64,000 nucleotides of DNA, taken from NCBI GenBank assembly GCA_963840445.1, contig CAWIZC010000006.1:62001-126000 (forward strand), read 5' to 3'. The DNA is from AWTP1-13 sp963840445. Its GTDB lineage: Bacteria > Pseudomonadota > Alphaproteobacteria > Rhizobiales > Hyphomicrobiaceae. Shown in pieces: positions 36,600 through 45,415 of this stretch; the first letter of the stretch is position 1; every line of letters starts with the position of its first letter. The notes under the pieces were generated by a model, which had not been told where the DNA came from, did not search any database, and was given only the letters and a program-made list of their open reading frames with translations. The translations under genes and the position numbers were made by a program.

Positions 36600-36879
36600 G
36601 CCTTCCTCCCCGGAAATACACAACCCTCTGGGGGTAGCACCGCCCCACGGGCGGCACGAGCGACCACTTACGCCCGGGCACGATCGCAGTAAAGCCCCCG
36701 GAAGACCCGGCGGACCGGCCTGTCGGTGACGGCAGGTCTACAGTTGACAACGCATGCCAGGCCGGCCCGTCCGTATTGCCAGGCGGCCGGTTCGGTGGTT
36801 AGAGTGCGCTTACAAGGATTACGTGTAAGAGTGCTAGCACCTCTAGCATCCAAGTCAAAGGTTGACGCGGGGTTAACGA

Positions 36880-37551
36880 ATGCGCGTTTGGGCGGCACTA
36901 AGCCAGAAGGGAGGCTCGGGCAAGAGCACCATCATGCTGCACCTCGCCATCGCCGCGACCGCAGCCAACCGCATCGCCTCCGTGATCGACCTCGACCCGC
37001 AGAAATCGGCCGAGAAATGGGGCATTTTGCGCGAGCGCAAGACCAAGACCGACGACCCCATCATCGTGCACGGCCTGCCGAGCCAGCTCGACAGCATGCT
37101 CGACAAGGCGCGCGAGACGGGTCACGAGCTGGTCCTGATCGACACCCCGCCGACCATCGACCGCACCACCATCCTGGTCGCCGCCAAGGCCGACCTGATC
37201 ATCGTGCCGACGCGCACATCGGTCCTCGACCTGCAGGCGCTCGATGACACGCTGACCATCCTGAAGGCGACGCAGGGGGTGAACCGGATCGTCGTCGTGA
37301 TCAACGCGGCGGGCCCGGACGCCAAGGCGAGGGAGGCCATCAAGAAGCTGGTACGCAAGCAGCACGGCATCCCGCTGCTCGGCGCCGCGCTCGAGGAGCA
37401 TCTGGAGTTCCGCACCTCGCTCGGCAGCGGCAGGGGCGTGACGGAGGCCGCGGCGCAGAGCCCGGCGGGCAAGGAATTGAAGAAGCTCTACGGAGCGCTC
37501 AGCCGCTGGGATGAACAGCTCGCTAAGAGCCGCAAGGGGGTGGCCGCATGA
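36880..37551 (+). CDS. ParA/MinD-like partition ATPase
   Basis: A 223-residue ParA-type ATPase without the N-terminal DNA-binding domain. The deviant Walker A is at residues 10-16 in ALSQKGGSGKSTIMLHLAI. The Walker A' Asp is in SVIDLDPQKSAEKWG and Walker B in HELVLIDTPPTIDRTTI. This size and layout match small ParAs of type Ib plasmid partition, which work with a ribbon-helix-helix partner. Here the next gene is such a partner with a 4-base ATGA overlap, and a TIR gene follows. No replication genes are nearby, so this may be a relic of a plasmid or a chromosomal accessory module. Confidence 0.85.
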   Translation: MRVWAALSQKGGSGKSTIMLHLAIAATAANRIASVIDLDPQKSAEKWGILRERKTKTDDPIIVHGLPSQLDSMLDKARETGHELVLIDTPPTIDRTTILVAAKADLIIVPTRTSVLDLQALDDTLTILKATQGVNRIVVVINAAGPDAKAREAIKKLVRKQHGIPLLGAALEEHLEFRTSLGSGRGVTEAAAQSPAGKELKKLYGALSRWDEQLAKSRKGVAA

Positions 37552-37832
37552 AGAAACGTAAACCTACGGCAAAATCCACCTCCTTGAGCGCGACGCGCCG
37601 GCGGCAAGAGCTGGAAGCCGTTTCCGGGGTCGAGCGCAAAAAGCCGGTGCCGCCGGGTGACGTGCCCGAGAAGGGGCGCGCCGGACGCAAGGGCGTGGTG
37701 ATCTATCTCGATCCGATCGCCAAGGACCTGCTCGCCGAGCTCGCGCACGAGCGTCGCAAAACCCTGCAGGAACTCGGCATCGAGGCGTTCAATCACTTGT
37801 TTCGCGCCTACGGACAAAAACCGCTTGCATGA
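37548..37832 (+). CDS. Ribbon-helix-helix DNA-binding protein, ParA partner
   Basis: A 94-residue protein with a basic, disordered N-terminal half (KKRKPTAKSTSLSATRRRQE) and a C-terminal ribbon-helix-helix (RKGVVIYLDPIAKDLLAELA, HERRKTLQELGIEAFNHLFR). The layout (flexible basic arm plus RHH) is that of ParG/CopG-type centromere-binding proteins. It overlaps parA by 4 bases, so they are co-translated. It probably binds repeats near the operon and stimulates the ParA ATPase; the target site is not identified. Confidence 0.8.
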   Translation: MKKRKPTAKSTSLSATRRRQELEAVSGVERKKPVPPGDVPEKGRAGRKGVVIYLDPIAKDLLAELAHERRKTLQELGIEAFNHLFRAYGQKPLA

Positions 37833-37863
37833 GCATCGGCTGTCTTCGTGAGGGGAGTGCGTC

Positions 37864-38316
37864 ATGTCCAAGAGAAGCAAAGAAGCCATTGCGCTGCGCA
37901 GACAGGCTTTGGTCTCCGCGGCGCAGACGCCGCGCTATCCTAGCGTGTTCATCTCCTATTCCAGGAAAGACAAGGTGATCGCCAAGGCCTTGGCGGACGA
38001 TCTCGCCGCGGCAGGCGTCCCGGTCTGGTGGGACCGCGAGATCTACCCAGGCGACGACTTCCACAACGCCATCGTCACCGCCCTGGATCAGGCCCAGGCC
38101 GTGATCGTTATCTGGTCGGCGGACTCGGCGGCATCGCCATGGGTCCGCGACGAGGCGCGCCGCGCCGCTCGACAGAAGAAGCTCATCACAGTGCACGTGC
38201 CGGGCTTCGATCCGGCGCAGGTCCCGCTGGGCTTCGGCGACAACCACTCCGAGAGCATCCAGGACCGCAAGCGGCTGCTGGCGGCGCTGGCTGCCCGCCA
38301 CCTGGCCGCAGCCTGA
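37864..38316 (+). CDS. TIR-domain protein
   Basis: A 150-residue protein that is almost all TIR domain (TIR_2 type). Strand A/BB region is PSVFISYSRKDKVIAKALAD at residues 26-45. The BB-loop follows (AGVPVWWDREIYPGDDFHNA), and the conserved helix with the catalytic Glu is SADSAASPWVRDEARRAARQ, with Glu near residue 97. A short basic arm precedes it (MSKRSKEAIALRRQ). TIR domains with this Glu can cleave NAD, as in antiphage systems. The gene starts 31 bp after the RHH gene on the same strand. No sensor or effector partner such as Thoeris ThsA is seen. Confidence 0.85.
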   Translation: MSKRSKEAIALRRQALVSAAQTPRYPSVFISYSRKDKVIAKALADDLAAAGVPVWWDREIYPGDDFHNAIVTALDQAQAVIVIWSADSAASPWVRDEARRAARQKKLITVHVPGFDPAQVPLGFGDNHSESIQDRKRLLAALAARHLAAA

Positions 38317-38689
38317 CCGCTGCTGACAATCGCCCAACTCTGGAACGTTCGCAGAACGGTTCGCACTCGACCGTTGCAATTTCGCACCAAAGTCCATCAA
38401 TCGACTGCAGGCGATATTGCTGCGGCGCTGTCGGTGGCACAGGTCGCGTTTTGAGCCAGAGCGCCGCGCCGGACTCGCGTACAGCCAATATTCATAGACG
38501 AGGCGGTAGAGGCGACGGTAACGGCCCTTGGCCGCTGGCGCGTTGCGCCGGTTGCCAGTCCTGTGCCGATGGGCAACAGTCCGGCGGGATACAGGGGTGC
38601 GGAGAGACGGAAGATGGGGCAATACCCCGTCACGTGGGTGGTGTGCTATGCGCGGCACAAGTTCAGACTTTGGCTTCGGGGGGACTTGA
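38317..38689. other. Gap between TIR gene and haem protein gene
   Basis: About 370 bp with no convincing coding region or RNA. The last 100 bp hold a G-rich ribosome-binding site (GGGGGGACTTGA) for the gene starting GTG 38690. Confidence 0.5.
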
Positions 38690-40691
38690 GTGAAGTTCGC
38701 GGGAGGGGTCGCAGGTCGCGTCAGCCTCGCGTGCGCCGTTATTCTGGTGGCCATGGCAGCCTCCCTGACCGCCAGCCAGATTCGGCTGCCGCCAAGGGCT
38801 CTGCTGGCCGCGTCCGCACCTGACGGGGTGCCGCGTGCGCCCGTGACGCTGCGGGTCAGCAGCCCCGCTCAGTCGCTCTGGGAAAAGCGCTGGTGGATCG
38901 ACAAGACCGCCAAGCTGCTGCGAGCCGGCGAAGGCATCGGGCCGGACGATGACGTCGAAGCGCTGCTCAAGATGTCCGAGGAGGAGGTCGCCCGGCACTT
39001 CATGAACGACCCGCGCTTTGGCGACGCGCTGCTCGACTTCAACATGTACTTCATGGGTTTCAAGGCCGACGACATCAAGACGGATGGCGTCTACAACAGC
39101 CACGCGTTCGATTTCGCCAACGCCATCTCTGCCTCCCAGGCGCTGCTGACGGACGGCGACTATTTCAAGCTGTTCGATCTCGAAGGCGACCTGTTCATGG
39201 CGCCGCTGCGCAGCGAGCCGTCCGAGGAGGACATGCTGCCGGGCGATGCCGGCCTGACGGCTGCAGGGTTGCGCCGCAAGGCGGTGGGGGAACTGCAGGC
39301 GCTCTTCGCCGAGGTTGGCGCGCTCGCAACGTCCCAGGCATCCAACGGTGGGCAGGAGCTGTGCCGGAAACTGACCAGCCTCGCCGCTCAAAGAGACACG
39401 CTGACGGAGCGGGTGCATCGCGCCTTCAGCGACGCCGAGATCTTCATACTCACCCGAGCGCAGATCGTTTCATGGCCGCTCGACAGCATCGCCAGAGCCG
39501 CGAGGGAGGAGTGCGGTAAGTCCAGACAGCAAGTTAACGTCAAACGGTTGGCGGCGGTCATCCAGACCGCTTCGGACAAGTTCGCCAAGGCCTTCCAGGA
39601 GATCTTCCGTTTCGAGCCCGACAGCTACGAGCCAGAACTCGGTGCTGCAGTTCAGGGCGTTCGACGGGGCCGCCCTGCCCGTCACCGACAAGTGGCTGGC
39701 GTTCGGCTACGAGCAGGCGGTGGCGCTGCAGAACTCGTCGACCAACTTCAACCGCAAGCGGTCGGCCTACGTCTTGAAGCGCTTCTTCTGTGACGACCTG
39801 ACCCCGGTCGGTTTCGAGGATCCGCAGGAGCACGTGGCGGGCGCCCACGGCTCGGACACCTCCTGCTTTGCCTGTCACTACAAGCTCGATCCGATGGCCG
39901 GCTTCTTCCGCAGCCTCGGTTCGCAGTTCTACGACTACTCGCGCGAGCGCACCATCATCTTCGACGACCTCGCCGACGACAGCCGCTCACGCTACGAGGC
40001 CACTTGGCGCACGCGCAAGGGTACAAGCCGCAAGTGGAGCGTGGGCTACGTGCGTTCTCCACGCTGGGAGAACCAGAACAGCTACGGCGAGACGTTGGCC
40101 GACCTGTCCCACATCATCCGCCAGGCGCCCGAACCCAAGCGCTGCCTGATGAAACGGCTGTTCGAATACATGACCGCCGAGAACCAGACCATCGACGGGG
40201 GCTATCTCGACCATCTGACCGAGGCGTTCGAGGCGGAAGCCGCCGTCAGTTCCTCGGCGGCCATGAAGAACGCCATCGTGCGCGTGCTCAAGAGCGAAAC
40301 CTACCACGAGCGCAACGCCGAGCCGCAGCGCTGCTACGACCACGCTCCGGATGCCAAGCCGGCCAAGGGACCGCCTTGCCGCGTCGCCTTCATCCTGCAG
40401 AAGAACTGCGCGCAGTGTCACGGCACCATCTACGGCGGCGATGCCAGTCTTGACCTTGGCGCCTGGATCATGGCGCCGGACGGCAAGAACCGCACCTTCC
40501 CGCACCTCGACGACGCCATGCAGCAGCGCCCTGCCCAGGACACGATCACGCGCATGATGGAGCGCCTGTCGTCGAGTGATCCGAAGCGGCGCATGCCGAA
40601 GAACAAGATCATGTCGAGCCAGGAGCGGCAGGAGCTCTACCTCTGGGCCCAGCAGGAGCTGTCGCGCATCGGCAAAGAGGACGTGCAATGA
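38690..40691 (+). CDS. Exported haem c-binding DUF1588-like protein (one frame change)
   Basis: A roughly 665-residue exported protein. It begins at GTG 38690 with a signal-like helix (VSLACAVILVAMAASLTA). The N-terminal region includes WEKRWWIDKTAKLL, and the frame changes near 39635. In the second frame it has FNRKRSAYVLKRFFCDDL and GSDTSCFACHYKLDPMAGFF, a CxxCH haem site in the DUF1588-like context. A second haem site, QKNCAQCHGTIYGG, lies near the C terminus with a distal methionine region (MAPDGKNRTFPHLDDAMQQR). This resembles the cytochrome-plus-DUF1588 proteins that pair with DUF1501/DUF1552 proteins. The next gene overlaps it by ATGA. Confidence 0.7.
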
Positions 40692-41260
40692 GACGGCTAA
40701 CGGCTGTGCTGGTGGCCGGCCTGGCGCTCTGCAGCGCCGCGGGCGACAGCGCGGCGCAGACGTCGCGCTACAAGGGCTGGGCCGCCATCTCCAAGGAGCT
40801 GTCGACGCGCATCGCGCCCAAGGGCGAGACCTTGGACCTCGACCAGTTCCTACCGGCTGCAAACATGGAAGACCTGCTCGGATCGTGGTCGACCTTCGGT
40901 TCCGAGCATAGCTTCCAGAACGGCCTGCCCAATTCGGTGAGCATCGCGATCTGGCACGCGACCTTGTCGAATTTCTCCAAGAGCATCGGTGCGTCCTGCA
41001 CCACGCCGCAACTGGAGTTCCATCCCAAGTTTGCTGCGACACTGCAGAAGCTGTGCACCTGGCCGGCAGCCGGAGCGCAGGCCGACGCGCTGCTGATGGA
41101 GTATTGGCTGAGCATCATGGGCTACAACGCGCCGGAGGCCGAATACGTGGCCTGGCGCGACTACTTCCTGGCATCCTACCAGGGCCGCCCCGCCGCCGAG
41201 ACCGTCAGCGCCATGACCCTGGCCATCACTATGAACCCCTATTTTCTCCTTCACAAGTGA
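40688..41260 (+). CDS. Secreted protein of unknown function in haem/DUF1501 operon
   Basis: A 190-residue product with a signal peptide (LTAVLVAGLALCSAAGDSAA). The rest is mostly helical (GWAAISKELSTRIAPKGETL, NGLPNSVSIAIWHATLSNFS) with cysteines in SCTTPQLEFHP and KLCTWPAAG. No family is recognised. It overlaps the upstream haem protein gene by 4 bases (ATGA) and is followed 11 bp later by the DUF1501-like gene. Its strict position suggests the three gene products act together in the periplasm. Confidence 0.65.
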   Translation: MRRLTAVLVAGLALCSAAGDSAAQTSRYKGWAAISKELSTRIAPKGETLDLDQFLPAANMEDLLGSWSTFGSEHSFQNGLPNSVSIAIWHATLSNFSKSIGASCTTPQLEFHPKFAATLQKLCTWPAAGAQADALLMEYWLSIMGYNAPEAEYVAWRDYFLASYQGRPAAETVSAMTLAITMNPYFLLHK

Positions 41261-41271
41261 GGCTCCAGCCC

Positions 41272-42642
41272 ATGCTCCCCTCACGCCGCGATGTTCTGCG
41301 CTTTGGCGCGTTCGGCGCCGGCATGGTGCTGCTGCCCCGCGCCGGCTTGCCGGCTGCCCTGCGCCCCGATGCCGACCCCCACTTCTTCCTGCTGGTGGTT
41401 TTGAACGGCGGCGCCAACTCCTCCTACATGTTCGATGCCCGCCCGCTGTCGATGACCAAGGCCGGCAAGATCCAGAATTACCTCGGCAAGGATCCCGATC
41501 CCTGGATCGGCAAGAACGGCGGCAAGGCACTCGCCACCTCGCTCATCAAACCGCTTGCGCCCTTCCGTGACAGGTTCAGCGTCCTCAACGGCGTGTGCAT
41601 GGCGCCGAGCTTCGACGGCCACTTGCAGAACATGAATTTCCTGTTCGCAGGCAAGCCGTTCGGCGGCAATTCCTTCGTCCCGCACCTCAACTCAAGCGAA
41701 ACCGGCCGCAAGCCGGAGTCGCTCGATGCCATCGTGCCGACCGACCCGCTATTCATCAACGTCGACAACCATTCGGGCGTGGTTCCGCTGCGGCCGGCAT
41801 CGATCAAGGCGCTGTCTGCCACGCTACGCAACGTCGAGCCGCCGAGCCTGAACGATAACCTGGTCGACTTCATGCGCAGCCGCCTGGCGTTGCATGCGGG
41901 CGAGCCTGGCCGCTTCTCGGCCGGATCCAATCTCATGCTGGCCGGCCTCGACGGGGCCCAACAGGTGCATCGCCAGCTCGCCAGCCTCACCGCCCCTCGC
42001 GAGGATCTGAGCCCTGAGCAGCAATCGCTGGCCTTGATCGCCGAATGCTTCCGCCTGTCCATCTCCCGCTCGGCCATCTACGTCCTGCCGGAAAGCTTCG
42101 ACGTGCACGCTCCGGACCAGGCCAAGGCGCAGCCGAAGATCTTTGCCGACGCCATCGCCAGGGTCGCCACCCTGTTCAAGGGCCTGAACGACACGCCATT
42201 CGACGCCAAGCGCTCCCTGTTCGATGTGACGACCGTGATGGTGGCGAGCGAACTCGGGCGCACTATGCGCGGCGCCGATCTGCCGGTCGACCAGACCGGC
42301 ACCAACCACAACCAGTTCTCCAATTCCATCCTGATCGGCGGCAAAGGCATTCGTGCCGGCATGGTGGTCGGGGCCTCCGATCTTGCCGACGAGAAAGCGT
42401 CGGTCTCCAAGGCGCACCTGGCGCTCGATGGCGTGCTCGAGAAGGCGATGGGCCTGCCCTTCGACTTCGCCACGCTGACGCCGCGGCCCGACCAGCCGGA
42501 CGCGTTCGATATCAAGGACTATCTGACGATCGGCTCGGTCGTTAACACCGTCTACGCGCTGTTCGACGTGCCCAAGGCCAACTATCGTGCCCTGCGGCGC
42601 GACCTTCCTGCTGCGCCGGTTCTGCACGGGTTGCTCGCCTGA
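41272..42642 (+). CDS. Tat-exported DUF1501-like protein
   Basis: A 456-residue protein starting MLPSRRDVLRFGAFGAGMVL, with a twin-arginine (Tat) signal. The mature part matches the DUF1501/arylsulfatase-like fold pattern: FFLLVVLNGGANSSYMFDAR, FSVLNGVCMAPSFDGHLQNM, TTVMVASELGRTMRGADLPV and GTNHNQFSNSILIGGKGIRA. In DUF1501 proteins these hold alkaline-phosphatase-like metal ligands. The Tat signal implies folding with a cofactor before export. DUF1501 proteins are usually next to haem or DUF1588-type genes, as here. The reaction of the family is unknown. Confidence 0.78.
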   Translation: MLPSRRDVLRFGAFGAGMVLLPRAGLPAALRPDADPHFFLLVVLNGGANSSYMFDARPLSMTKAGKIQNYLGKDPDPWIGKNGGKALATSLIKPLAPFRDRFSVLNGVCMAPSFDGHLQNMNFLFAGKPFGGNSFVPHLNSSETGRKPESLDAIVPTDPLFINVDNHSGVVPLRPASIKALSATLRNVEPPSLNDNLVDFMRSRLALHAGEPGRFSAGSNLMLAGLDGAQQVHRQLASLTAPREDLSPEQQSLALIAECFRLSISRSAIYVLPESFDVHAPDQAKAQPKIFADAIARVATLFKGLNDTPFDAKRSLFDVTTVMVASELGRTMRGADLPVDQTGTNHNQFSNSILIGGKGIRAGMVVGASDLADEKASVSKAHLALDGVLEKAMGLPFDFATLTPRPDQPDAFDIKDYLTIGSVVNTVYALFDVPKANYRALRRDLPAAPVLHGLLA

Positions 42643-42662
42643 AGCAGCCGAAGGAGCAAGCC

Positions 42663-44096
42663 GTGGATGCCGCATCGCTCCGCCTCCGCGTGAATGTCCT
42701 CGGCTGCGCGGCGCTGGTCGGTTACGCCATCCTGACTGTGCTGTCCTACGTGCAGGCGCCGGCGCTGTGGCGGGCCGAGGACGCCCCGCGCATGCTGGCG
42801 TTCTTCGACTCGCTGGCCGAGCGCTGGCCCGTCATCGGCCTCTATCGGTCGTTCCCGTCCAGCGAAGCGGTGATCGCCAGCTACTGGGCCCCGCTCGGGC
42901 TTGCAACCCTGGCCTGCCTGCTGCTGGTCCTGCTGCTTGCGCGACGCTCGGTGTTACCGGATGAAGGCCTGCTGCGACTGATCTTCAACTGGTCACTTGT
43001 CTTCGCCGCCGTATGCCTGCCGGCGTTTCCGGTGTTCACGCAGGACATGTGGCTGTCGGCAGCGTGGGGACGGATGATCTCTGCCGGGATCAACCCCTAC
43101 TACCAGCTATTCACCCCGGATACCCTCACCGGTCTGCCGCTCGACCATTTCCCGATGGTCATGTCGTATGGGCCGTTGTGGGGCATCGCCTCGGCGATCG
43201 TCATGGCGATGGCCGGCAGCAGCGTTCTCGTGACCGGCATCTTGTTCAAGGCCCTACTGGCGGCCGCCTGGCTCGGTGCGCTGGTTCTCATCGAGCGCAT
43301 CACACGCACGCGTCCGACACGCGACCGATGCCTCGCTGTCTGCGTGTTCGGCTGGACCCCCGCCAGTGTGTCGCAGTCGCTGGCCGAGGGCCATAACGAT
43401 ATCGCGCTGGTCGCGCTGGCGTTGCTGTGGATGCTCCTGCTGCTGCGCGCCCACTGGGCCGCCCCGGTGGCACTGGTCGCCTCCGCGCTTTGCAAGTATG
43501 TGACGGCCCCCCTGCTGCTGATCGATGCGATCAACGCCCTGCGGCGGGAGCGCGCAAGCTGGCAGAGCTTCCTGGCACGGCAAGTCGCGCCGGGCTTGCT
43601 CGGTCTCGCCACGCTGGCGATCTTCTATCGCTCGATGGCGTTCTTCGACGGCCTCAGGGTGGTCGGCGAGTGGCATTTCCTGCGCCCGAGCGATGCTCTG
43701 ATGGGGATCCAGCACCTGACCGGTCTGCCGGTGCTGCTGCTCAGTATCGCGGCAGTGCTGTTCTTTGTTATGCACGCCGCCTACTGGCTCGCCATCTCGT
43801 TCTGGTCGCCGACTATGACGAGTTTGCAAAAGGCGGCCATCGCCACCATGGCTGCCGTGTTGTTCTCGGCCGTCAGCCACGTCTGGCCGTGGTATGCCAT
43901 CTGGGTGCTGGGGCCGGCTGCGGTCATTCCCGGCTGGTGGCTTTCCCGCTTCGTGTTCGGCGCGGCGCTGGTGACGCCGTTCACGCTTGCGGCGTGGTGG
44001 AGCGAGCCCTTCCCCAACCACATGGAGATCACGGCACTGATCATGTACGCCGGCGCCGCTCTCTGGACGCTGGCGACGCGTGAGCGGCACAGCTGA
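42663..44096 (+). CDS. GT-C/GT87-like multi-helix glycosyltransferase A
   Basis: A 477-residue integral membrane protein with about eleven hydrophobic helices, starting at GTG 42663 with AAGGAG upstream. It resembles the GT87 / polyprenyl-phosphate-hexose transferase type: acidic and aromatic residues in the first periplasmic loop (AEDAPRMLAFFDSL, QDMWLSAAWGRMISAGINPY), internal MAMAGSSVLVTGILFKALLA and SQSLAEGHNDIALVALALLW. Such enzymes transfer sugars from a lipid carrier to an extracytoplasmic acceptor. It directly follows the DUF1501-like gene. Confidence 0.75.
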   Translation: MDAASLRLRVNVLGCAALVGYAILTVLSYVQAPALWRAEDAPRMLAFFDSLAERWPVIGLYRSFPSSEAVIASYWAPLGLATLACLLLVLLLARRSVLPDEGLLRLIFNWSLVFAAVCLPAFPVFTQDMWLSAAWGRMISAGINPYYQLFTPDTLTGLPLDHFPMVMSYGPLWGIASAIVMAMAGSSVLVTGILFKALLAAAWLGALVLIERITRTRPTRDRCLAVCVFGWTPASVSQSLAEGHNDIALVALALLWMLLLLRAHWAAPVALVASALCKYVTAPLLLIDAINALRRERASWQSFLARQVAPGLLGLATLAIFYRSMAFFDGLRVVGEWHFLRPSDALMGIQHLTGLPVLLLSIAAVLFFVMHAAYWLAISFWSPTMTSLQKAAIATMAAVLFSAVSHVWPWYAIWVLGPAAVIPGWWLSRFVFGAALVTPFTLAAWWSEPFPNHMEITALIMYAGAALWTLATRERHS

Positions 44097-44358
44097 AGCC
44101 GCGGCGGCCGTCCGCTTCTGCGACGGTACGCGGAAGGTCGTGGCGTCGGGGAATCTTCCTGAGATGCTGCGACCTGGCGGCGCTCGATGAACGGACATTC
44201 AGGAAGATGGAGCGCCCGGAGCTATTCGAAAAAATTTGTGACCGCGAAGGCACACTTTCGGCTTCCGCCCGAGGCTGGCATCAGCGCATTATGTTTCTGG
44301 TCCGTTGCGACCGTCTGCACTGCGAGCTAGCTTCCGGCGCCCGCGGACGAGTGCGCAG
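44097..44358. other. Short gap before the UbiA-family gene
   Basis: About 260 bp with no clear gene. Two stretches AATCTTCCTGA and TCAGGAAGAT form an inverted repeat near 44152-44208. No terminator or promoter is obvious. Confidence 0.4.
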
Positions 44359-45399
44359 ATGTTCGATACGGGGGAGCGTGCAGGTGCCTCGAAGGCAGAT
44401 GAGGAACCGGTACGCACATGCTATCGTGCAGCACTCAGGCTGCTTCCACTGCCAACCGAGGGCGCGAGGGGTTTTGCCATAAACCGGATAGAGCAGAATT
44501 TCTCCGCCAAGCAGGGGGTCTTCGTTGCGCTCATTGAGGGGCTTCGGCTTCATCAGTGGGCCAAGAATGTGCTCATTTTTATTCCGCTCCTGTTGTCGGG
44601 CACCATCCAGAGCCTCGACGCCTGGATTGCCTGCGTGATCGGTTTCTTTGCGTGGGGCATTCTGGCGTCGTCCACGTATCTGCTGAACGACCTGTGGGAC
44701 CTGGAGTCCGACCGCAGCCACTGGTCCAAATGGCGCAGACCGCTCGCCCGCGGCGACCTGCCGATACCTGTTGCAGTGGGCACGGCGATCGCGGGCATCG
44801 TCATCAGCATGGTCATCGGCTGGACGCTCACGTTCGGTGCCCTGCTGATACTTGGCGCCTATGCGGTGCTGACCGTGACCTATTCGCTCTGGCTGAAGCG
44901 CCTGCCCATCATCGACGTGTTTCTGCTGGCCTCCCTGTACACCCTGCGCCTGTTCTTCGGCATTGAGCTGGCCAACATCTCCTACTCGCCGTGGCTGCTG
45001 GTCTTCTCGATGTTCGTGTTCCTGTCGCTGTCGTTGGCCAAGCGCTATATCGAGGTCGGCCGTGGCGGCACGTTCGGCCGGGAGAAGGTGGAGGGGCGTG
45101 GCTACGTCGCCAAGGATGCGCCGCTGATCTTCGGGCTCGGCTTGTCGACCGCCGCCAGCGCTGTGCTGATCATGGTCCTCTATCTGATCAACGAAGCGTT
45201 TGGGGCCACCTTCTACCGGACGCCGCTGCTGCTGTGGCCCGTGCCTGGGCTGCTGTTCTTGTGGCTCGGCCGCATTTGGCTGCTGGCCGGCCGAGAAGAG
45301 CTCGACGATGACCCGATCCGCTTTGCTATCTTGGATCCGGTCAGCCTCTTTCTCGGCGCGGGCGTGACGCTGTCGTTCATAAGCGCCTGGCTGGTCTGA
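44359..45399 (+). CDS. UbiA-family prenyltransferase, DPPR-synthase-like
   Basis: A 346-residue membrane protein of the UbiA superfamily. The first Asp-rich motif is NDLWDLESDRSH at about residues 110-121, the NDxxDxxxDxxH form of decaprenyl-phosphate phosphoribosyl transferases, followed by KWRRPLARGDLP. The second Asp-containing loop is SLWLKRLPIIDVFLLASLYT. About nine helices are present. The start is not certain: ATG 44359 is chosen, ATG 44305 is possible, and the first 50 residues are poor in family motifs. Surrounding GT-C genes suggest it makes a prenyl-phosphate-pentose sugar donor. It is not the ubiquinone enzyme, since the aromatic-substrate motifs are absent. Confidence 0.78.
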   Translation: MFDTGERAGASKADEEPVRTCYRAALRLLPLPTEGARGFAINRIEQNFSAKQGVFVALIEGLRLHQWAKNVLIFIPLLLSGTIQSLDAWIACVIGFFAWGILASSTYLLNDLWDLESDRSHWSKWRRPLARGDLPIPVAVGTAIAGIVISMVIGWTLTFGALLILGAYAVLTVTYSLWLKRLPIIDVFLLASLYTLRLFFGIELANISYSPWLLVFSMFVFLSLSLAKRYIEVGRGGTFGREKVEGRGYVAKDAPLIFGLGLSTAASAVLIMVLYLINEAFGATFYRTPLLLWPVPGLLFLWLGRIWLLAGREELDDDPIRFAILDPVSLFLGAGVTLSFISAWLV

Positions 45400-45415
45400 T
45401 CCGAGGACTGGTGTC

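Noticed and set aside
36880..38316. Chromosomal parAB segregation locus
   Set aside because: ParA is the short type and the partner is ribbon-helix-helix, not ParB; no rsmG/mnmG neighbours.
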